NCBI GenBank assembly: GCA_005881495.1
Contig: VBHI01000221.1
Coordinates: forward strand, 1-64,000
Direction of reading: 5' to 3'
DNA: 64,000 bases
From: Chloroflexota bacterium
Lineage (GTDB): Bacteria; Chloroflexota; Ktedonobacteria; Ktedonobacterales; Ktedonobacteraceae
In this document: piece after piece, positions 1 through 8,994 of the stretch
Layout of the letters: each line of letters begins with the position of its first letter
How positions within the stretch are numbered: position 1 is the stretch's first letter
Notes under the pieces: generated by a model
What the model saw: the letters and a program-made list of their open reading frames with translations, nothing else
Told to the model about the DNA's origin: nothing
Database searches by the model: none
Position numbers and translations under genes: made by a program

Positions 1-28
1 TATAGTAGGCTCACTCCTCATATGGTTA

Positions 29-1081
29 GTGCTTTCAAGTTTCTGCATGCGCTTTACTACTCCGAATGGCGCAAATGCTTTTGAGTATGGACATATCAAA
101 AATCAATTGCTGTTCATAAAGACCAAAGCTATTGCATGGAATACAACGCTATCTGCTACATCTACGACATCTACCAATGACGATATCGCTGATCTTCAAA
201 CATTTATCGATGCCATTGAGAAAGAGCTCAAAAGTAACGATCAGAGCTGGGTATTGGGTAATGGATATATCAGCATATGGAACAAAATACATCGTGCAGA
301 GGAAGTTATGCTCTCTCTCATGCCCACAGAGGAGGTGATCCAGCAGGCGTTGTATGATGAGTCGCGCCTCAAAGATTCCAATATTAGCGATCGTAACGAG
401 TTAATCAGTAAGTTGCGGATGGCTGTTAGTGATCTGAGCACAGAGAGCGTAAAGTACCTGAGTAAAACAGACGATCAGGATTTGCATAATCCAGCTGATG
501 CACAAAAACAGTCTCAGGGGTCAAAGAACATAAGCGAGATATCATCGCAGAAACAGGCACAAGGTGTTCTAAAATACATCCGACAACGTATCAACGATTT
601 CAACGATTTCCGTTGGGAGGGCGTGATCAGGATACGCAATCAGCTGATCGGAACGGCGCTGATAACCGGTATTTTCACATTTGTATTGCTCTGCATTCCC
701 ATCATACAGAGTGTCAATATATCATTAATCGTCTCCGCTGTGATCTTTTATCTCGTTGGCTCGATCACTGGATTCTTTAGTCGCTTATACGCAGATTCGA
801 GAAGCCCCACCGCTGTGAACGATTACGGGCTTTCTCAAGCCCGATTGTTCGTGATCCCGGTGCTCTCTGGATTTGCAGGTATCGCTGGCATCTTCATTAG
901 AGCACAGTTAGCCCCAGTGGCACCAACTACTGAAAGTCTCTTTGAACTGAGCCTACAAAACATCGTTGTTGCGGCTACCTTTGGCCTCTCGCCAAATCTA
1001 GTTATCAGTGCACTTCAACAGAAGGCGCAAGGGTTTCTAAATGACATAGAGAGTAGTAAGCCTCCTGGGCAGCTAATCTGA
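29..1081 (+). CDS. Membrane protein of unknown function, probably truncated at the window edge
   Basis: I do not recognise this protein. The GTG at 29 gives 350 residues, but the frame is open to base 2 and no convincing ribosome binding site precedes 29, so the true start may lie outside the window. Residues 1-200 are soluble, charged and helical. They are followed by two hydrophobic segments (about 208-226 and 232-252), a third (about 271-292) and a weaker fourth (about 312-328), so the N-terminal part is probably cytosolic and anchored by a C-terminal bundle of helices. It stands alone; the next gene downstream is ssrA on the other strand, with a shared hairpin between them. Confidence 0.6.
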   Translation: MLSSFCMRFTTPNGANAFEYGHIKNQLLFIKTKAIAWNTTLSATSTTSTNDDIADLQTFIDAIEKELKSNDQSWVLGNGYISIWNKIHRAEEVMLSLMPTEEVIQQALYDESRLKDSNISDRNELISKLRMAVSDLSTESVKYLSKTDDQDLHNPADAQKQSQGSKNISEISSQKQAQGVLKYIRQRINDFNDFRWEGVIRIRNQLIGTALITGIFTFVLLCIPIIQSVNISLIVSAVIFYLVGSITGFFSRLYADSRSPTAVNDYGLSQARLFVIPVLSGFAGIAGIFIRAQLAPVAPTTESLFELSLQNIVVAATFGLSPNLVISALQQKAQGFLNDIESSKPPGQLI

Positions 1082-1202
1082 GTTGTTCTTATCTCCAAAT
1101 ATCTGACATAGTGGAACGAAGAGTTTCCTAATTGCGTTCAAAATTGCGGTCAAACTTCATATTATTGGGGATTGCTTGTTTATATGGATTAATATAAAAC
1201 GA

Positions 1203-1236
1203 GGCTAGAAGCTCTTTCACAAGATCGCTTCTAGCC
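1203..1236. terminator. Bidirectional intrinsic terminator between the membrane protein and ssrA
   Basis: A perfect 10-bp stem, GGCTAGAAGC at 1203-1212 with its complement at 1227-1236, has a 14-base loop. On the plus strand it is followed by five T residues, and on the minus strand by CGTTTTA. It sits just past the CCA end of ssrA, so it can end ssrA transcription and also transcription arriving from the gene ending at 1081. Confidence 0.75.
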
Positions 1237-1243
1237 TTTTTCC

Positions 1244-1609
1244 TGGTGGAGATGGGGGGGAGTTGAACCCCCCGTCCAAACGAACCTATCGGAGAATGTA
1301 CTACAGGCGTAGTCGATGTTTTTTCTTACGCTGCGGACTCCCATCGACAGGATTCGTTAGCGCTGGCCCTCTGGTCTTAAATGACGACTAGAAGGCGATT
1401 ATCGTCATAGCATCTCGCGTTTTCGACGCCCAGATCCAGTCCCACGAGAAAAAACTGGGTGGACGACGCCTACTGGTTATTAAGCAGCGAAAGCGTAAGC
1501 AGGTGCCGGTTTGGCATCTATTGTTTTGTCGGTTGTTTAACGAGAGTGCGTACCGACACCTCGGCCTGCAATTCAACAATCTGTTCGCCTGTCGAAACCC
1601 GACATCCCC
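1244..1609 (-). ncRNA. ssrA: Transfer-messenger RNA (tmRNA)
   Basis: This RNA rescues stalled ribosomes with SmpB by adding a degradation tag. The 5' end GGGGATG (1609 downward) pairs with CATCTCC before the discriminator A and an encoded CCA at 1246-1244, giving a seven-pair tRNA-like acceptor stem with one G-U pair. The T arm near 1255-1285 contains GTTCAA between runs of G and C. The tag frame starts at the GCC codon at 1515, after a TAGAT context like that of other tmRNAs, and reads AKPAPAYAFAA before tandem TAA stops (1482-1477). The tag ends in -AFAA, close to the usual -ALAA. Length is about 366 nt, normal for one-piece tmRNA. Confidence 0.96.
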
Positions 1610-1625
1610 AAAACAGAACACTCAC

Positions 1626-1654
1626 ATTCTACCACATAATCATCCCCACAGCAA
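1626..1654 (-). promoter_or_regulatory. Sigma-70-type promoter of ssrA
   Basis: Read on the minus strand, TTGCTG (1654-1649) and TAGAAT (1631-1626) are separated by 17 bases. The -10 box ends 16 bases before the mature 5' end of tmRNA, which leaves room for a short precursor trimmed by RNase P. Confidence 0.65.
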
Positions 1655-1681
1655 TCTTCAAAACACATTCTTCAAACGAGC

Positions 1682-2062
1682 TTATTCCCCAATCCTCTTT
1701 GTAAACCGCTCCAGATGAACCACAAACCGTTCGTGCTGCCCCTCTCCAATCTTCCTCTTCTCATCATACGCCTCCACCTTAAATACCAGGCGCCGCCCAT
1801 CAATCTCAATCAACTCGGCAATCGCCCGCACCTGTTGCCCCAGCGGTGTGGCCGCCACGTGACTCACATTCACATGCGTCCCCACCGTCACCTCCCCCTC
1901 CTCCAAATCCCTGGATACCGCTCCCCAGGCTGCATTCTCCATCAACGCAATCATCATCGGCGTACCAAAGACCTCCACACCGCCAGCGCCAACAGCCGCA
2001 GCCGTATTTTCATGCACAACCAGCGTGCTGGCCTCCCCCTTCATACCAACTTTCAGTACCAT
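1682..2062 (-). CDS. Hotdog-fold thioesterase, fluoroacetyl-CoA thioesterase (FlK)-like
   Basis: This is a 126-residue single-domain hotdog protein predicted to hydrolyse an acyl-CoA thioester in the cytosol. The FlK catalytic set is visible with conserved spacing: Thr in FGTPMM, Glu eight residues on (LMENAAW), and His 26 residues after the Glu (VNVSHVAATPLG). The GQQVRA segment and the strand pattern after it also fit the family. The start ATG at 2062 has AAAGGA nine bases upstream. Fluoroacetate metabolism is only one family role; many homologues act on other short acyl-CoAs, and nothing nearby suggests organofluorine chemistry. It lies upstream of ssrA and diverges from the phosphodiesterase gene. 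Confidence 0.85.
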   Translation of the reverse strand: MVLKVGMKGEASTLVVHENTAAAVGAGGVEVFGTPMMIALMENAAWGAVSRDLEEGEVTVGTHVNVSHVAATPLGQQVRAIAELIEIDGRRLVFKVEAYDEKRKIGEGQHERFVVHLERFTKRIGE

Positions 2063-2189
2063 CTTACAATATCCTTTCTGTATTTTTTTATACTATACAA
2101 CAAAAGCTCCCCTTGCCATCCATCCCGCTCCGCGTGATATGATTGAAGTTGTGAATAACCAATTGTCTATAGTGGAGAGCAACAACCCT

Positions 2190-2957
2190 ATGACTAGCTC
2201 TGTACAACGCGTCGCCCATCGCGGCGGCTCCCATCTCGCCCCTGAAAACACCCGGGCTGCCTTTCGCAACGCTCTCACCCTCCCCATCGACGCTATAGAA
2301 TGTGACGTCCACATGAGCCGCGATGGTCATGCTATCGTCTTTCACGACTATACCGTCGACAAACTCACCAACGGCCATGGCAACATCCTCGACCTCGACT
2401 TTGCCTACCTGCGCAGCCTCAAAGTCGCTGCCCACAACCGCGGCGGCTTGCCCGAGCCACAACAGATACCCATCCTGCGAGAAGTCCTCGACCTCGCCAG
2501 GGGCCACGTTCAGGTCTATATCGAAATCAAACCCAGCAAACGCGATGGCCGGTATGGTCACTATCCCTATATCGTTGAAGCCGTCCTCGAAGAAGTGCGT
2601 AGCGCCGGCATGCTTGACCAGGTCCTCATCATCTCGTTTGATTGGACAGTCCTTCCGCACATCAAATCCATCGAACCTGCACTGCCCACGGGTGCCCTCG
2701 TCTCAAAAGACAGCTGGAACGCCGGCCAGAGCGACGCCTTTGATATATTGATGAGCCAGGCCACCGCCCTCGGCTGCAACTGGGTCAACATGCACAGAGA
2801 CCTTTTCACTCCCTCTATGCCTGCTATTGCCCACCAGCACGGCTTCAAATTGGGTGTCTGGACCGTTAACAACAGAAAAGAACTCCAACGCCTCGCCGCC
2901 CTTGGCGTCGATTCCCTCACCTCCGATCGCCCAGACCTCTTTACTATTTTCTCCTGA
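2190..2957 (+). CDS. Glycerophosphodiester phosphodiesterase
   Basis: Predicted to hydrolyse deacylated phospholipids such as glycerophosphocholine to glycerol-3-phosphate and an alcohol, like UgpQ/GlpQ. The TIM-barrel motifs are present: AHRGG and PENT near the N terminus, VFHDYTVDKLT with the metal-site His, EIKP in the middle, and a C-terminal VWTVNN segment and TSDRPD ending. At 255 residues it matches the cytosolic UgpQ class, and there is no signal peptide. I chose the ATG at 2190 because GGAGAG lies about ten bases upstream; the ATG at 2139 is possible but has no good ribosome binding site. A longer frame starting at 2025 would run into the divergent thioesterase gene. Confidence 0.9.
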   Translation: MTSSVQRVAHRGGSHLAPENTRAAFRNALTLPIDAIECDVHMSRDGHAIVFHDYTVDKLTNGHGNILDLDFAYLRSLKVAAHNRGGLPEPQQIPILREVLDLARGHVQVYIEIKPSKRDGRYGHYPYIVEAVLEEVRSAGMLDQVLIISFDWTVLPHIKSIEPALPTGALVSKDSWNAGQSDAFDILMSQATALGCNWVNMHRDLFTPSMPAIAHQHGFKLGVWTVNNRKELQRLAALGVDSLTSDRPDLFTIFS

Positions 2958-3038
2958 ATCGTGTCCCTTTCCGCTTTTCATCCGTTCTATTTAAAGAAAC
3001 AACCTGGCAAGCGTCAAAATAAGCATATAATTGTGGAT

Positions 3039-3058
3039 GCAGGGGCCACAGCCCCTGC
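3039..3058. repeat. Small palindrome (GCAGGGGC stem)
   Basis: GCAGGGGC (3039-3046) and GCCCCTGC (3051-3058) form a perfect 8-bp stem with a four-base loop, in the 283-bp gap after the phosphodiesterase. No T tract follows, so it is more like a dispersed palindromic repeat than a terminator. The rest of this gap holds a likely -10 box TATAAT at 3151-3156 for the next gene; I could not find a convincing -35. Confidence 0.5.
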
Positions 3059-3240
3059 CGGACGTATCCCTTCAACCCTTGATTACGCGCCGTCGCAATC
3101 GGCGAAAAAGAAAAGGTACCATCTTCTACTGCTTTCAGCAGACAATATGCTATAATGAGCGGCAATCACAGGCGGTAGGTACGGAATGACCATCACAACA
3201 AACATCTGCCTGAGCAAGCGGGCCGTGGAGAACATCAAAT

Positions 3241-4260
3241 ATGCAGCAGACAAAAACACTACCAAAGCATACAATCGAACCAGTAATATCGACTTCTGAG
3301 CCAGAGTCAACAGAGCAACAGGTTGCCATATCATTCGTTGTTCCTGTAATGAACGAAGAACAGAGTATCGCCATCTTATTTGGAAAATTATCTGCCCAAC
3401 TCGATGCCCTTGGACAGAGCTACGAAGTCATCTTTGTAGACGACGGTAGTACCGATAACACTTTCGCAGAACTGAAAAAAATACATGAAGCGCATCCAAA
3501 TATCGTACGCGTCATACGCTTCCGCCGCAACTTTGGCAAGACTCCAGCGCTTGTGGCGGGCTTCGAGCGCTGCCATGGCGAAATCATCTTTACCATGGAT
3601 GGTGATTTACAGGACGACCCGGAAGAGATCCCCAATTTCCTGGCAAAACTCAACGAAGGCTACGATCTCGTTTCCGGCTGGAAATTCCCGCGCCTCGATC
3701 CCATCACGAAAACCTTCCCTTCCCGCATCTTTAACGGCATGGTCAGCACCTTAACCGGTGTCCACCTGCATGATATCAACAACGGCTTCAAAGCCTATCG
3801 CCGTGAAGTTGTCGACGATATACACTTCAAACTCTATGGTGAATTCCACCGCTTTGTACCCGTCATGGCTCACTGGCGTGGCTTCCGCATCACAGAGATC
3901 AAAGTGCGTCACCATCCTCGTCTCTACGGCGTCTCCAAGTTCGGCGCCAGGCGTTTCGCTCGTGGCCTGATCGACCTGCTCAATGTACTCTTCCTTACCT
4001 CTTTCTTGCGCACTCCGCTGCGGCTCTTTGGCCCTCTCGGATTCTGGACATTCTTTATTGGTGTTCTGGTTGACGGTTTTGTCGTGGCTCGCCGCATCTT
4101 TGTGGGTCAGCAGATTCGTGACCAGCCGCTGCTCTTCGTTGGGATCCTCTTGATGATCTTCGGCGTCCAGTTTGTTTTGACAGGTCTGCAAAGCGAGATG
4201 ATCCGTCATTACGCCTTCCAGCCAGGGGAAGAGTATAGTATCAGGCAGGAACTCGATTGA
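3241..4260 (+). CDS. Family 2 glycosyltransferase, polyprenyl-phosphate type
   Basis: A 339-residue GT-A enzyme with a membrane anchor, resembling dolichol/undecaprenyl-phosphate sugar transferases (DPM1, GtrB, ArnC). It probably loads a sugar onto a lipid carrier on the cytosolic face. Visible motifs are VDDGSTDNT (about residues 66-74), the metal-binding DGDLQDDPE (about 119-127), and GVSKFG (about 230). Two transmembrane helices follow (about 262-285 and 297-316). GGAG lies ten bases before the ATG. The next gene overlaps its stop codon, and the three-gene set (glycosyltransferase, UPF0104-type protein, DUF2079 protein) suggests cell-surface glycan or glycolipid assembly. Confidence 0.88.
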   Translation: MQQTKTLPKHTIEPVISTSEPESTEQQVAISFVVPVMNEEQSIAILFGKLSAQLDALGQSYEVIFVDDGSTDNTFAELKKIHEAHPNIVRVIRFRRNFGKTPALVAGFERCHGEIIFTMDGDLQDDPEEIPNFLAKLNEGYDLVSGWKFPRLDPITKTFPSRIFNGMVSTLTGVHLHDINNGFKAYRREVVDDIHFKLYGEFHRFVPVMAHWRGFRITEIKVRHHPRLYGVSKFGARRFARGLIDLLNVLFLTSFLRTPLRLFGPLGFWTFFIGVLVDGFVVARRIFVGQQIRDQPLLFVGILLMIFGVQFVLTGLQSEMIRHYAFQPGEEYSIRQELD

Positions 4261-5348
4261 TGCAACACCCTGCAGTGAAAACAATCGGCAAGCGTGTACT
4301 ACAGATCGGCTCGCCCATACTGGTCGTCGCCTCCTTACTGTATAAGATACGCGATTGGGGGGATTGGAATGAGCTTATCGCCAGCGTCCATCAATGGAAT
4401 TACTGGCTGCTGGCATTGTCATTTTTGGGCTTCATACTCCAGGAAATGTCGTATGGGCTGATTTGGCAAGCAGTTCTACGGCGGTTGGGTCATCATCTGC
4501 CCCTTCGCGTGTGCCTGCGCATCTACCTGGCCTCAGAATTTGTACGCTATATCCCTGGTAATGTCTGGCATGTCCTGACACGTATCCTGTGGGTGGGAAA
4601 GTACGGCGTTTCGCGACCCATTGCCTTTGCCAGTATGACCGTTGAACTCATTACAAAGCTGGCGGCAGGAGCATTGATCTTCGCGTTCAGCCTGCTCTTC
4701 TGGGGGAATTTGGGTACGGTGGGTTCACTCTTTCAAAGCTCCTTCATCATCGTGCTTGGCATGGTCTCCTTCCTTACACTGCTGATCGTGCTGCATCCCC
4801 GTATCCTTAACGGGCTACTCAATACCGCCCTGCGCCTTTTGAAACGCGACCCCGTCGTTTTAACACTCAGTTATGCAGACATCTTGCTTATCACTCTGGC
4901 GTGGTTCGCCAGCTGGTTTGTCGCGGGATGCGCCTTCTTTGTCTTGGTGCTCGCGCTCTGGCCGCAAACGCCACTGGCAGCATTGCCAATCTGCATCGGC
5001 ATCTACGCTATTGCCTGGGACTTTGGTTTCGTCACTTTCATCACACCAGGTGGTATTGGCTTCCGCGAATTAGCGATTGGCGTCCTCTTTCATCTCGCCC
5101 TTCCCGCCATCCCTGGAGGTCCGGTTGCGATTATCGCCCTGCTTTCGCGGGTCGTCTCCACCGCGGCTGAACTGTTATGTGTCGGGGTTGCCTACCTGAG
5201 CGGTGATGGCCAGGTGCGTGCCATCCAACAGGAGCAAGCCTCAATGCAAAACTCGATCCCTGGGGATCAAAACAAGCAAGCAGAAAATAATGCATCCTCT
5301 ACAGAGGAATCTCCGAGGCTAGTAGAACGAGGTGCAGCAAATGATTAA
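4260..5348 (+). CDS. Integral membrane protein, UPF0104 / LPG-synthase TM-domain family
   Basis: A 362-residue polytopic protein with roughly eight hydrophobic segments. It has features of the family that includes the flippase part of lysylphosphatidylglycerol synthase: an FVRYIPGNVWHV segment (about 92-103) and the late GGIGFRELA motif (about 264-272). The likely role is transbilayer movement of a lipid or lipid-linked sugar, or support of a neighbouring glycosyltransferase. The ATG at 4260 overlaps the TGA of the upstream gene, so translation is probably coupled; a TTG at 4257 is the alternative start. The last 40 residues are a hydrophilic Gln/Glu/Ser tail. Confidence 0.82.
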   Translation: MQHPAVKTIGKRVLQIGSPILVVASLLYKIRDWGDWNELIASVHQWNYWLLALSFLGFILQEMSYGLIWQAVLRRLGHHLPLRVCLRIYLASEFVRYIPGNVWHVLTRILWVGKYGVSRPIAFASMTVELITKLAAGALIFAFSLLFWGNLGTVGSLFQSSFIIVLGMVSFLTLLIVLHPRILNGLLNTALRLLKRDPVVLTLSYADILLITLAWFASWFVAGCAFFVLVLALWPQTPLAALPICIGIYAIAWDFGFVTFITPGGIGFRELAIGVLFHLALPAIPGGPVAIIALLSRVVSTAAELLCVGVAYLSGDGQVRAIQQEQASMQNSIPGDQNKQAENNASSTEESPRLVERGAAND

Positions 5349-7560
5349 TGCTACATGGCGCAGACGTCTGTCTGTCTGGGGCAATCGCTTCTTTCTCTAC
5401 CCGGCGCCTGATCCTCTACCCCATACACGTATGTTCTGGCTGGCGACGAGCGTCGTAGCCTCTCTGGCCCTCCTCTTCTCGGTCTATTTTATCTTCTACT
5501 TGACTGGTCGGCACGACGCATTTCTGACCAATGCCGAGGACCTGGGAATTATGGATCAGGCTATCTGGAATACGATCAATGGACAGATGTTACATCAAAC
5601 AATCTGTAATATCGTTCATGATACGAACTGCTATAATCTAGATGGTATTTCGCGTTTTGCTATTCACTTTGAGCCGATTCTCTTTCCCGTTTCGTTCTTC
5701 TATCTGCTCTGGTCTAACCCAAAAACACTGCTCGTAATACAAACCCTTGTGGTCGCAAGCGGTGCGTTTCCTGCTTTCTGGCTCGCCCGCCTGCGCCTGC
5801 GAAATGAGTGGGCTGGAGTCGCCATAGCCCTGCTCTATTTGCTCTATCCTGCCCAGCAACACGCCCTGGTCAGTGATTTCCATGCCGTCACCTTCACTGC
5901 TTCCTTTTTACTTTTCACCCTCTATTTCATGTATACGCGCCGTACCGTCTGGCTGATTGTCTTCGCCATTCTGTCGATGGCTTGCAAAGAAGAGATATGT
6001 GTCCTTATCGCCCTCTTTGGCCTCTGGTCAATCGTCTTTCAACATCGCTTGCGCAGTGGTCTTGCATTGATTGGGCTTGCCATCGGCTGGATCGGCCTGG
6101 TTTTGCTCATCTTCCACTTCTTTAGCCCCACTGGTCATTCACTACTTTCTTCACGCTATGCCTATCTCGGTAATGGCCCCGCCCAAATTGCTCGCAACAT
6201 AGTGTTGCACCCGGGAAGCATACTCAAGCAGCATGTGTTGGATCATGATCATATTTACTATCTTCGTTTGCTCCTCAATCCAGCAGGGTACCTCCCGCTG
6301 CTGGCTCCGTGGGTTTTCGTGTTGGCCCTGCCCACGCTGGCCTTAAACTTGCTTAGTTCTAACCAGAATATGTATAGTGGCTTCTTTCAGTACAATGCTG
6401 AGATTGTACCTGTCCTGATTTTTTCGACCATCGAGGCTATTGTGCTTATCATCTGGTTGGCGCACTGGGTACTTTCTCAAGTGCGTCTGTCGCATATTAA
6501 GTCACAGGAAAGGAGTAATCCTACCGTTCGCACGAGAAGTGAGCCTCGTTGGGTTTCTCCAGCGCTGCTGGTAGTACTGTTGACCTATGTTCTCTTCAGT
6601 ACAGTGAAGGCGGATACTTTCAATAGTAATATGCCATTTGGACAAAGCTTTCATTGGCCCTCAACTCAGATCACAGCCCATACCGCACTTGCGCAGCACT
6701 TTATTGACATGATACCGCAAGATGCATCAGTATCGGCACAATCAAGCCTGGCTGCACATTTGAGCGAGCGGCCCGAGATTTATCTCTTTCCTTATGCAGA
6801 TGACAGTGCTGATGATATTTTCCTTGACGTGAGCAGCGATGTCTATCCCTTTTATGGTTCGCCTGACTATACGCATGAAGTGAAAAAGGTCTTGCAGGGA
6901 GGCAATTATGGTGTTTTAGCGGCCCAGGATGGTTATCTCTTACTCAAAAGAGGACTGGCCCCGCCTGCTGCTCTACCTTATTCGCCTTCTTCAGATATAA
7001 GCGACCTTGATGATCTATTTTTCATTCCTTCAGATAATTTCTGTTCGTATATCTCTGTTCCACCAAAGCAAGTCCTCCATCCTGTACATGTCACTTTTAG
7101 TAGCTCTGATGGTACTGATACGATGAACTTGATCGGCTATAGTGTCTCGGCTGCCTATAGGTTTAGTTTGGGTGCGGGATATATGCAAATAACCACCTAT
7201 TGGCAGGTCAGTAAGCCTACCCTCCATCCATTGCAGAGCGTCGTGCTCGTTACCGACAAGAATGGCGGTAAATATATTGTCAGCGTAGATGTTCCGCCCC
7301 TTGCCTGGTGCCCAACAAATACCTGGAAAACAGGCCTCGTACAACGTCTCACTAGTAGAGTCTTTAGCCTGAGCGGTTTCCATATTCCAAATGGGCTAGC
7401 TCATATTTCAGTCGCGCTTTTGCCGGTCACTCACCCGTTTAGCACTATGGTGGGTGAGCAGAATTGGTTGCCATTGCATATTTCTCAGGCACCAGCTACA
7501 ATAGTCCCAACACAGGGAACTAATGCACTCCAATTGGCGACAGTCACGATCGTTCCCTAG
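5341..7560 (+). CDS. DUF2079 polytopic membrane protein
   Basis: A 739-residue protein with a GT-C-like layout: an N-terminal membrane helix, a short loop with the DUF2079 hallmark AEDLGIMDQAIWNT and HFEP, about nine further helices, then an extracytoplasmic domain from about residue 420 onward that looks like beta structure. The family is predicted to transfer sugars from lipid carriers, but biochemical proof is scarce. The ATG at 5341 lies inside the end of the previous gene and has GAGGTG seven bases upstream, so the three genes form one operon. It has four Cys residues between positions 90 and 110 and another near 560, on segments likely to be outside the cytosol. Confidence 0.8.
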   Translation: MINATWRRRLSVWGNRFFLYPAPDPLPHTRMFWLATSVVASLALLFSVYFIFYLTGRHDAFLTNAEDLGIMDQAIWNTINGQMLHQTICNIVHDTNCYNLDGISRFAIHFEPILFPVSFFYLLWSNPKTLLVIQTLVVASGAFPAFWLARLRLRNEWAGVAIALLYLLYPAQQHALVSDFHAVTFTASFLLFTLYFMYTRRTVWLIVFAILSMACKEEICVLIALFGLWSIVFQHRLRSGLALIGLAIGWIGLVLLIFHFFSPTGHSLLSSRYAYLGNGPAQIARNIVLHPGSILKQHVLDHDHIYYLRLLLNPAGYLPLLAPWVFVLALPTLALNLLSSNQNMYSGFFQYNAEIVPVLIFSTIEAIVLIIWLAHWVLSQVRLSHIKSQERSNPTVRTRSEPRWVSPALLVVLLTYVLFSTVKADTFNSNMPFGQSFHWPSTQITAHTALAQHFIDMIPQDASVSAQSSLAAHLSERPEIYLFPYADDSADDIFLDVSSDVYPFYGSPDYTHEVKKVLQGGNYGVLAAQDGYLLLKRGLAPPAALPYSPSSDISDLDDLFFIPSDNFCSYISVPPKQVLHPVHVTFSSSDGTDTMNLIGYSVSAAYRFSLGAGYMQITTYWQVSKPTLHPLQSVVLVTDKNGGKYIVSVDVPPLAWCPTNTWKTGLVQRLTSRVFSLSGFHIPNGLAHISVALLPVTHPFSTMVGEQNWLPLHISQAPATIVPTQGTNALQLATVTIVP

Positions 7561-7634
7561 TATTCCCCGGATGAGGGGCGCCAATAGGGCGCGTTACATA
7601 TTCATCGCTTAGCACAATGAAAGGGGTTGTGGTA

Positions 7635-8933
7635 ATGGGCGTTTTAATAGGTCAGCTTCCGCCAGTTGAACTTGCACGCTTGAAGGCTGAATTGGCGGAG
7701 ACGCTGATTGCTCATTTTTGCTATCCCCGCTTTTTTGATTATCGTACCGATTCACTGCGCTCCCGTCCGGTAGATCGCTCAAAGCGCCAGGAGGTTTGGC
7801 TTTACTTGAGTTCGTTTGATTTCACTGCCTGGAATCGCGTAGACCTTATGTCACCAGATTTTCAGCACTATATTGAGCGCCTTTTCATTCACTTCGTTCA
7901 ACGAAACCGCAGCTTCTTTGGAGAGCAGGGGCGTAAGCGCATGGCTGATATCCGTATGTTAATTGGGACTTCCGCTCTATTAGTAGTGCAGGGCTTGCGT
8001 GGTCACTTAATGGGTCAGCACCAGCAAAATCCTCCGTTTGGCAGTCCACGCCCTGTTTCTTCCTGGTCTGCTACGAATATTACGGGACGTTCTGAACCAA
8101 CCTGGGACCAAATTTCTTCCTCGACCATGATATTGCAGCAGCAATTGCAAGAGGTTCGCGGAGAAATTAAACCCGCGCCACAACAGACCGAAGTGCGACC
8201 TGCGATTGTCCCTGCTCGTCGCACGAACCAGCCTCTGACTGCACCTCTAACTAACGGTAAGGCCCCCAGCGATGTTGAGCATCATGTAAATGCTGTCTCC
8301 AAAATACCGACCGGACCGATCAGTATAACAACACCGCAGGTCAATGGACGCAGTGCTTCAACTCTCCCGGGTCAGAAGAGTACCTCTTCCGTAAATCCCG
8401 CTTGGAATACTGCTACGCCCGTTTCTCTCCCGAAGGCAGAGCCGGTTTCCTTACCTGTCGAACCTTCGATTCTCTCAGTCGCATCAGCAGCCGTTCCCGT
8501 AAAATCTCCTGGCGTTACTATACCAACTGCACCGCCAATGCCTGTTCATGAAACAATTCTACCTCCTGCCCCCCCCATCCCCGTCCAGGTGCGTGAGCTC
8601 CCACAGACCATGCCAACCAGTCTCTCTACTACCCAGCGCGAGAGCGCAGCTGTCCTGGTGAGCGAAGAAGATATGGCTATTTTTGAACAACTGCGCCATC
8701 AACTGATTGTCTGGCTCCGTATTGAGGCCATTTGTTCAGGCCTGGAAATTGCTAATCAAAGTCCATCCCAATTACTCGAGCTACTGCGTCAGCAAAATAG
8801 TTTCGATAAAACCCATCTGCAGGTTGTCTTTAACCTGCTCAACCTCTGTAACCAGGTCATCAAAAATGGCCATGCCAGCCTTTTTGATTACAAACAGGCC
8901 TTGATGTTCCACCTCATGCACACAAAACGCTAA
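7635..8933 (+). CDS. Two-domain hypothetical protein with Pro/Thr-rich linker
   Basis: Not recognised. The protein is 432 residues. Residues 1-130 are a compact alpha-helical domain with many aromatic residues (EVWLYLSSFDFTAWNRVDL). Residues 150-345 are a disordered Pro/Thr/Ser/Val linker. Residues 345-432 are a second helical domain with Leu-rich heptad-like spacing. There is no signal peptide or membrane segment. I preferred the ATG at 7635, which has AAAGGGG eight bases upstream; an ATG at 7617 in the same frame lacks a ribosome binding site. The architecture resembles that of the next gene (folded ends joined by a long linker), so they may belong to the same regulatory circuit, but this is only inference. 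Confidence 0.65.
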   Translation: MGVLIGQLPPVELARLKAELAETLIAHFCYPRFFDYRTDSLRSRPVDRSKRQEVWLYLSSFDFTAWNRVDLMSPDFQHYIERLFIHFVQRNRSFFGEQGRKRMADIRMLIGTSALLVVQGLRGHLMGQHQQNPPFGSPRPVSSWSATNITGRSEPTWDQISSSTMILQQQLQEVRGEIKPAPQQTEVRPAIVPARRTNQPLTAPLTNGKAPSDVEHHVNAVSKIPTGPISITTPQVNGRSASTLPGQKSTSSVNPAWNTATPVSLPKAEPVSLPVEPSILSVASAAVPVKSPGVTIPTAPPMPVHETILPPAPPIPVQVRELPQTMPTSLSTTQRESAAVLVSEEDMAIFEQLRHQLIVWLRIEAICSGLEIANQSPSQLLELLRQQNSFDKTHLQVVFNLLNLCNQVIKNGHASLFDYKQALMFHLMHTKR

Positions 8934-8946
8934 CGAACTTTTTATG

Positions 8947-8994
8947 TTTCAAACGAGAAGTGAGGCTGTGAGCGCTTGCTCTTCTCGTTTGAAA
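8947..8994 (+). terminator. Hairpin after the hypothetical gene, probable terminator
   Basis: A perfect 14-bp stem, TTTCAAACGAGAAG (8947-8960) with its complement at 8981-8994, starts 13 bases after the stop codon. The T tract after it is poor, so termination strength is uncertain. Confidence 0.6.

Noticed and set aside
2025..2189. Upstream start for the glycerophosphodiesterase
   Set aside because: It would overlap the divergent thioesterase gene and adds residues unlike the family; the ATG at 2190 has a ribosome binding site.
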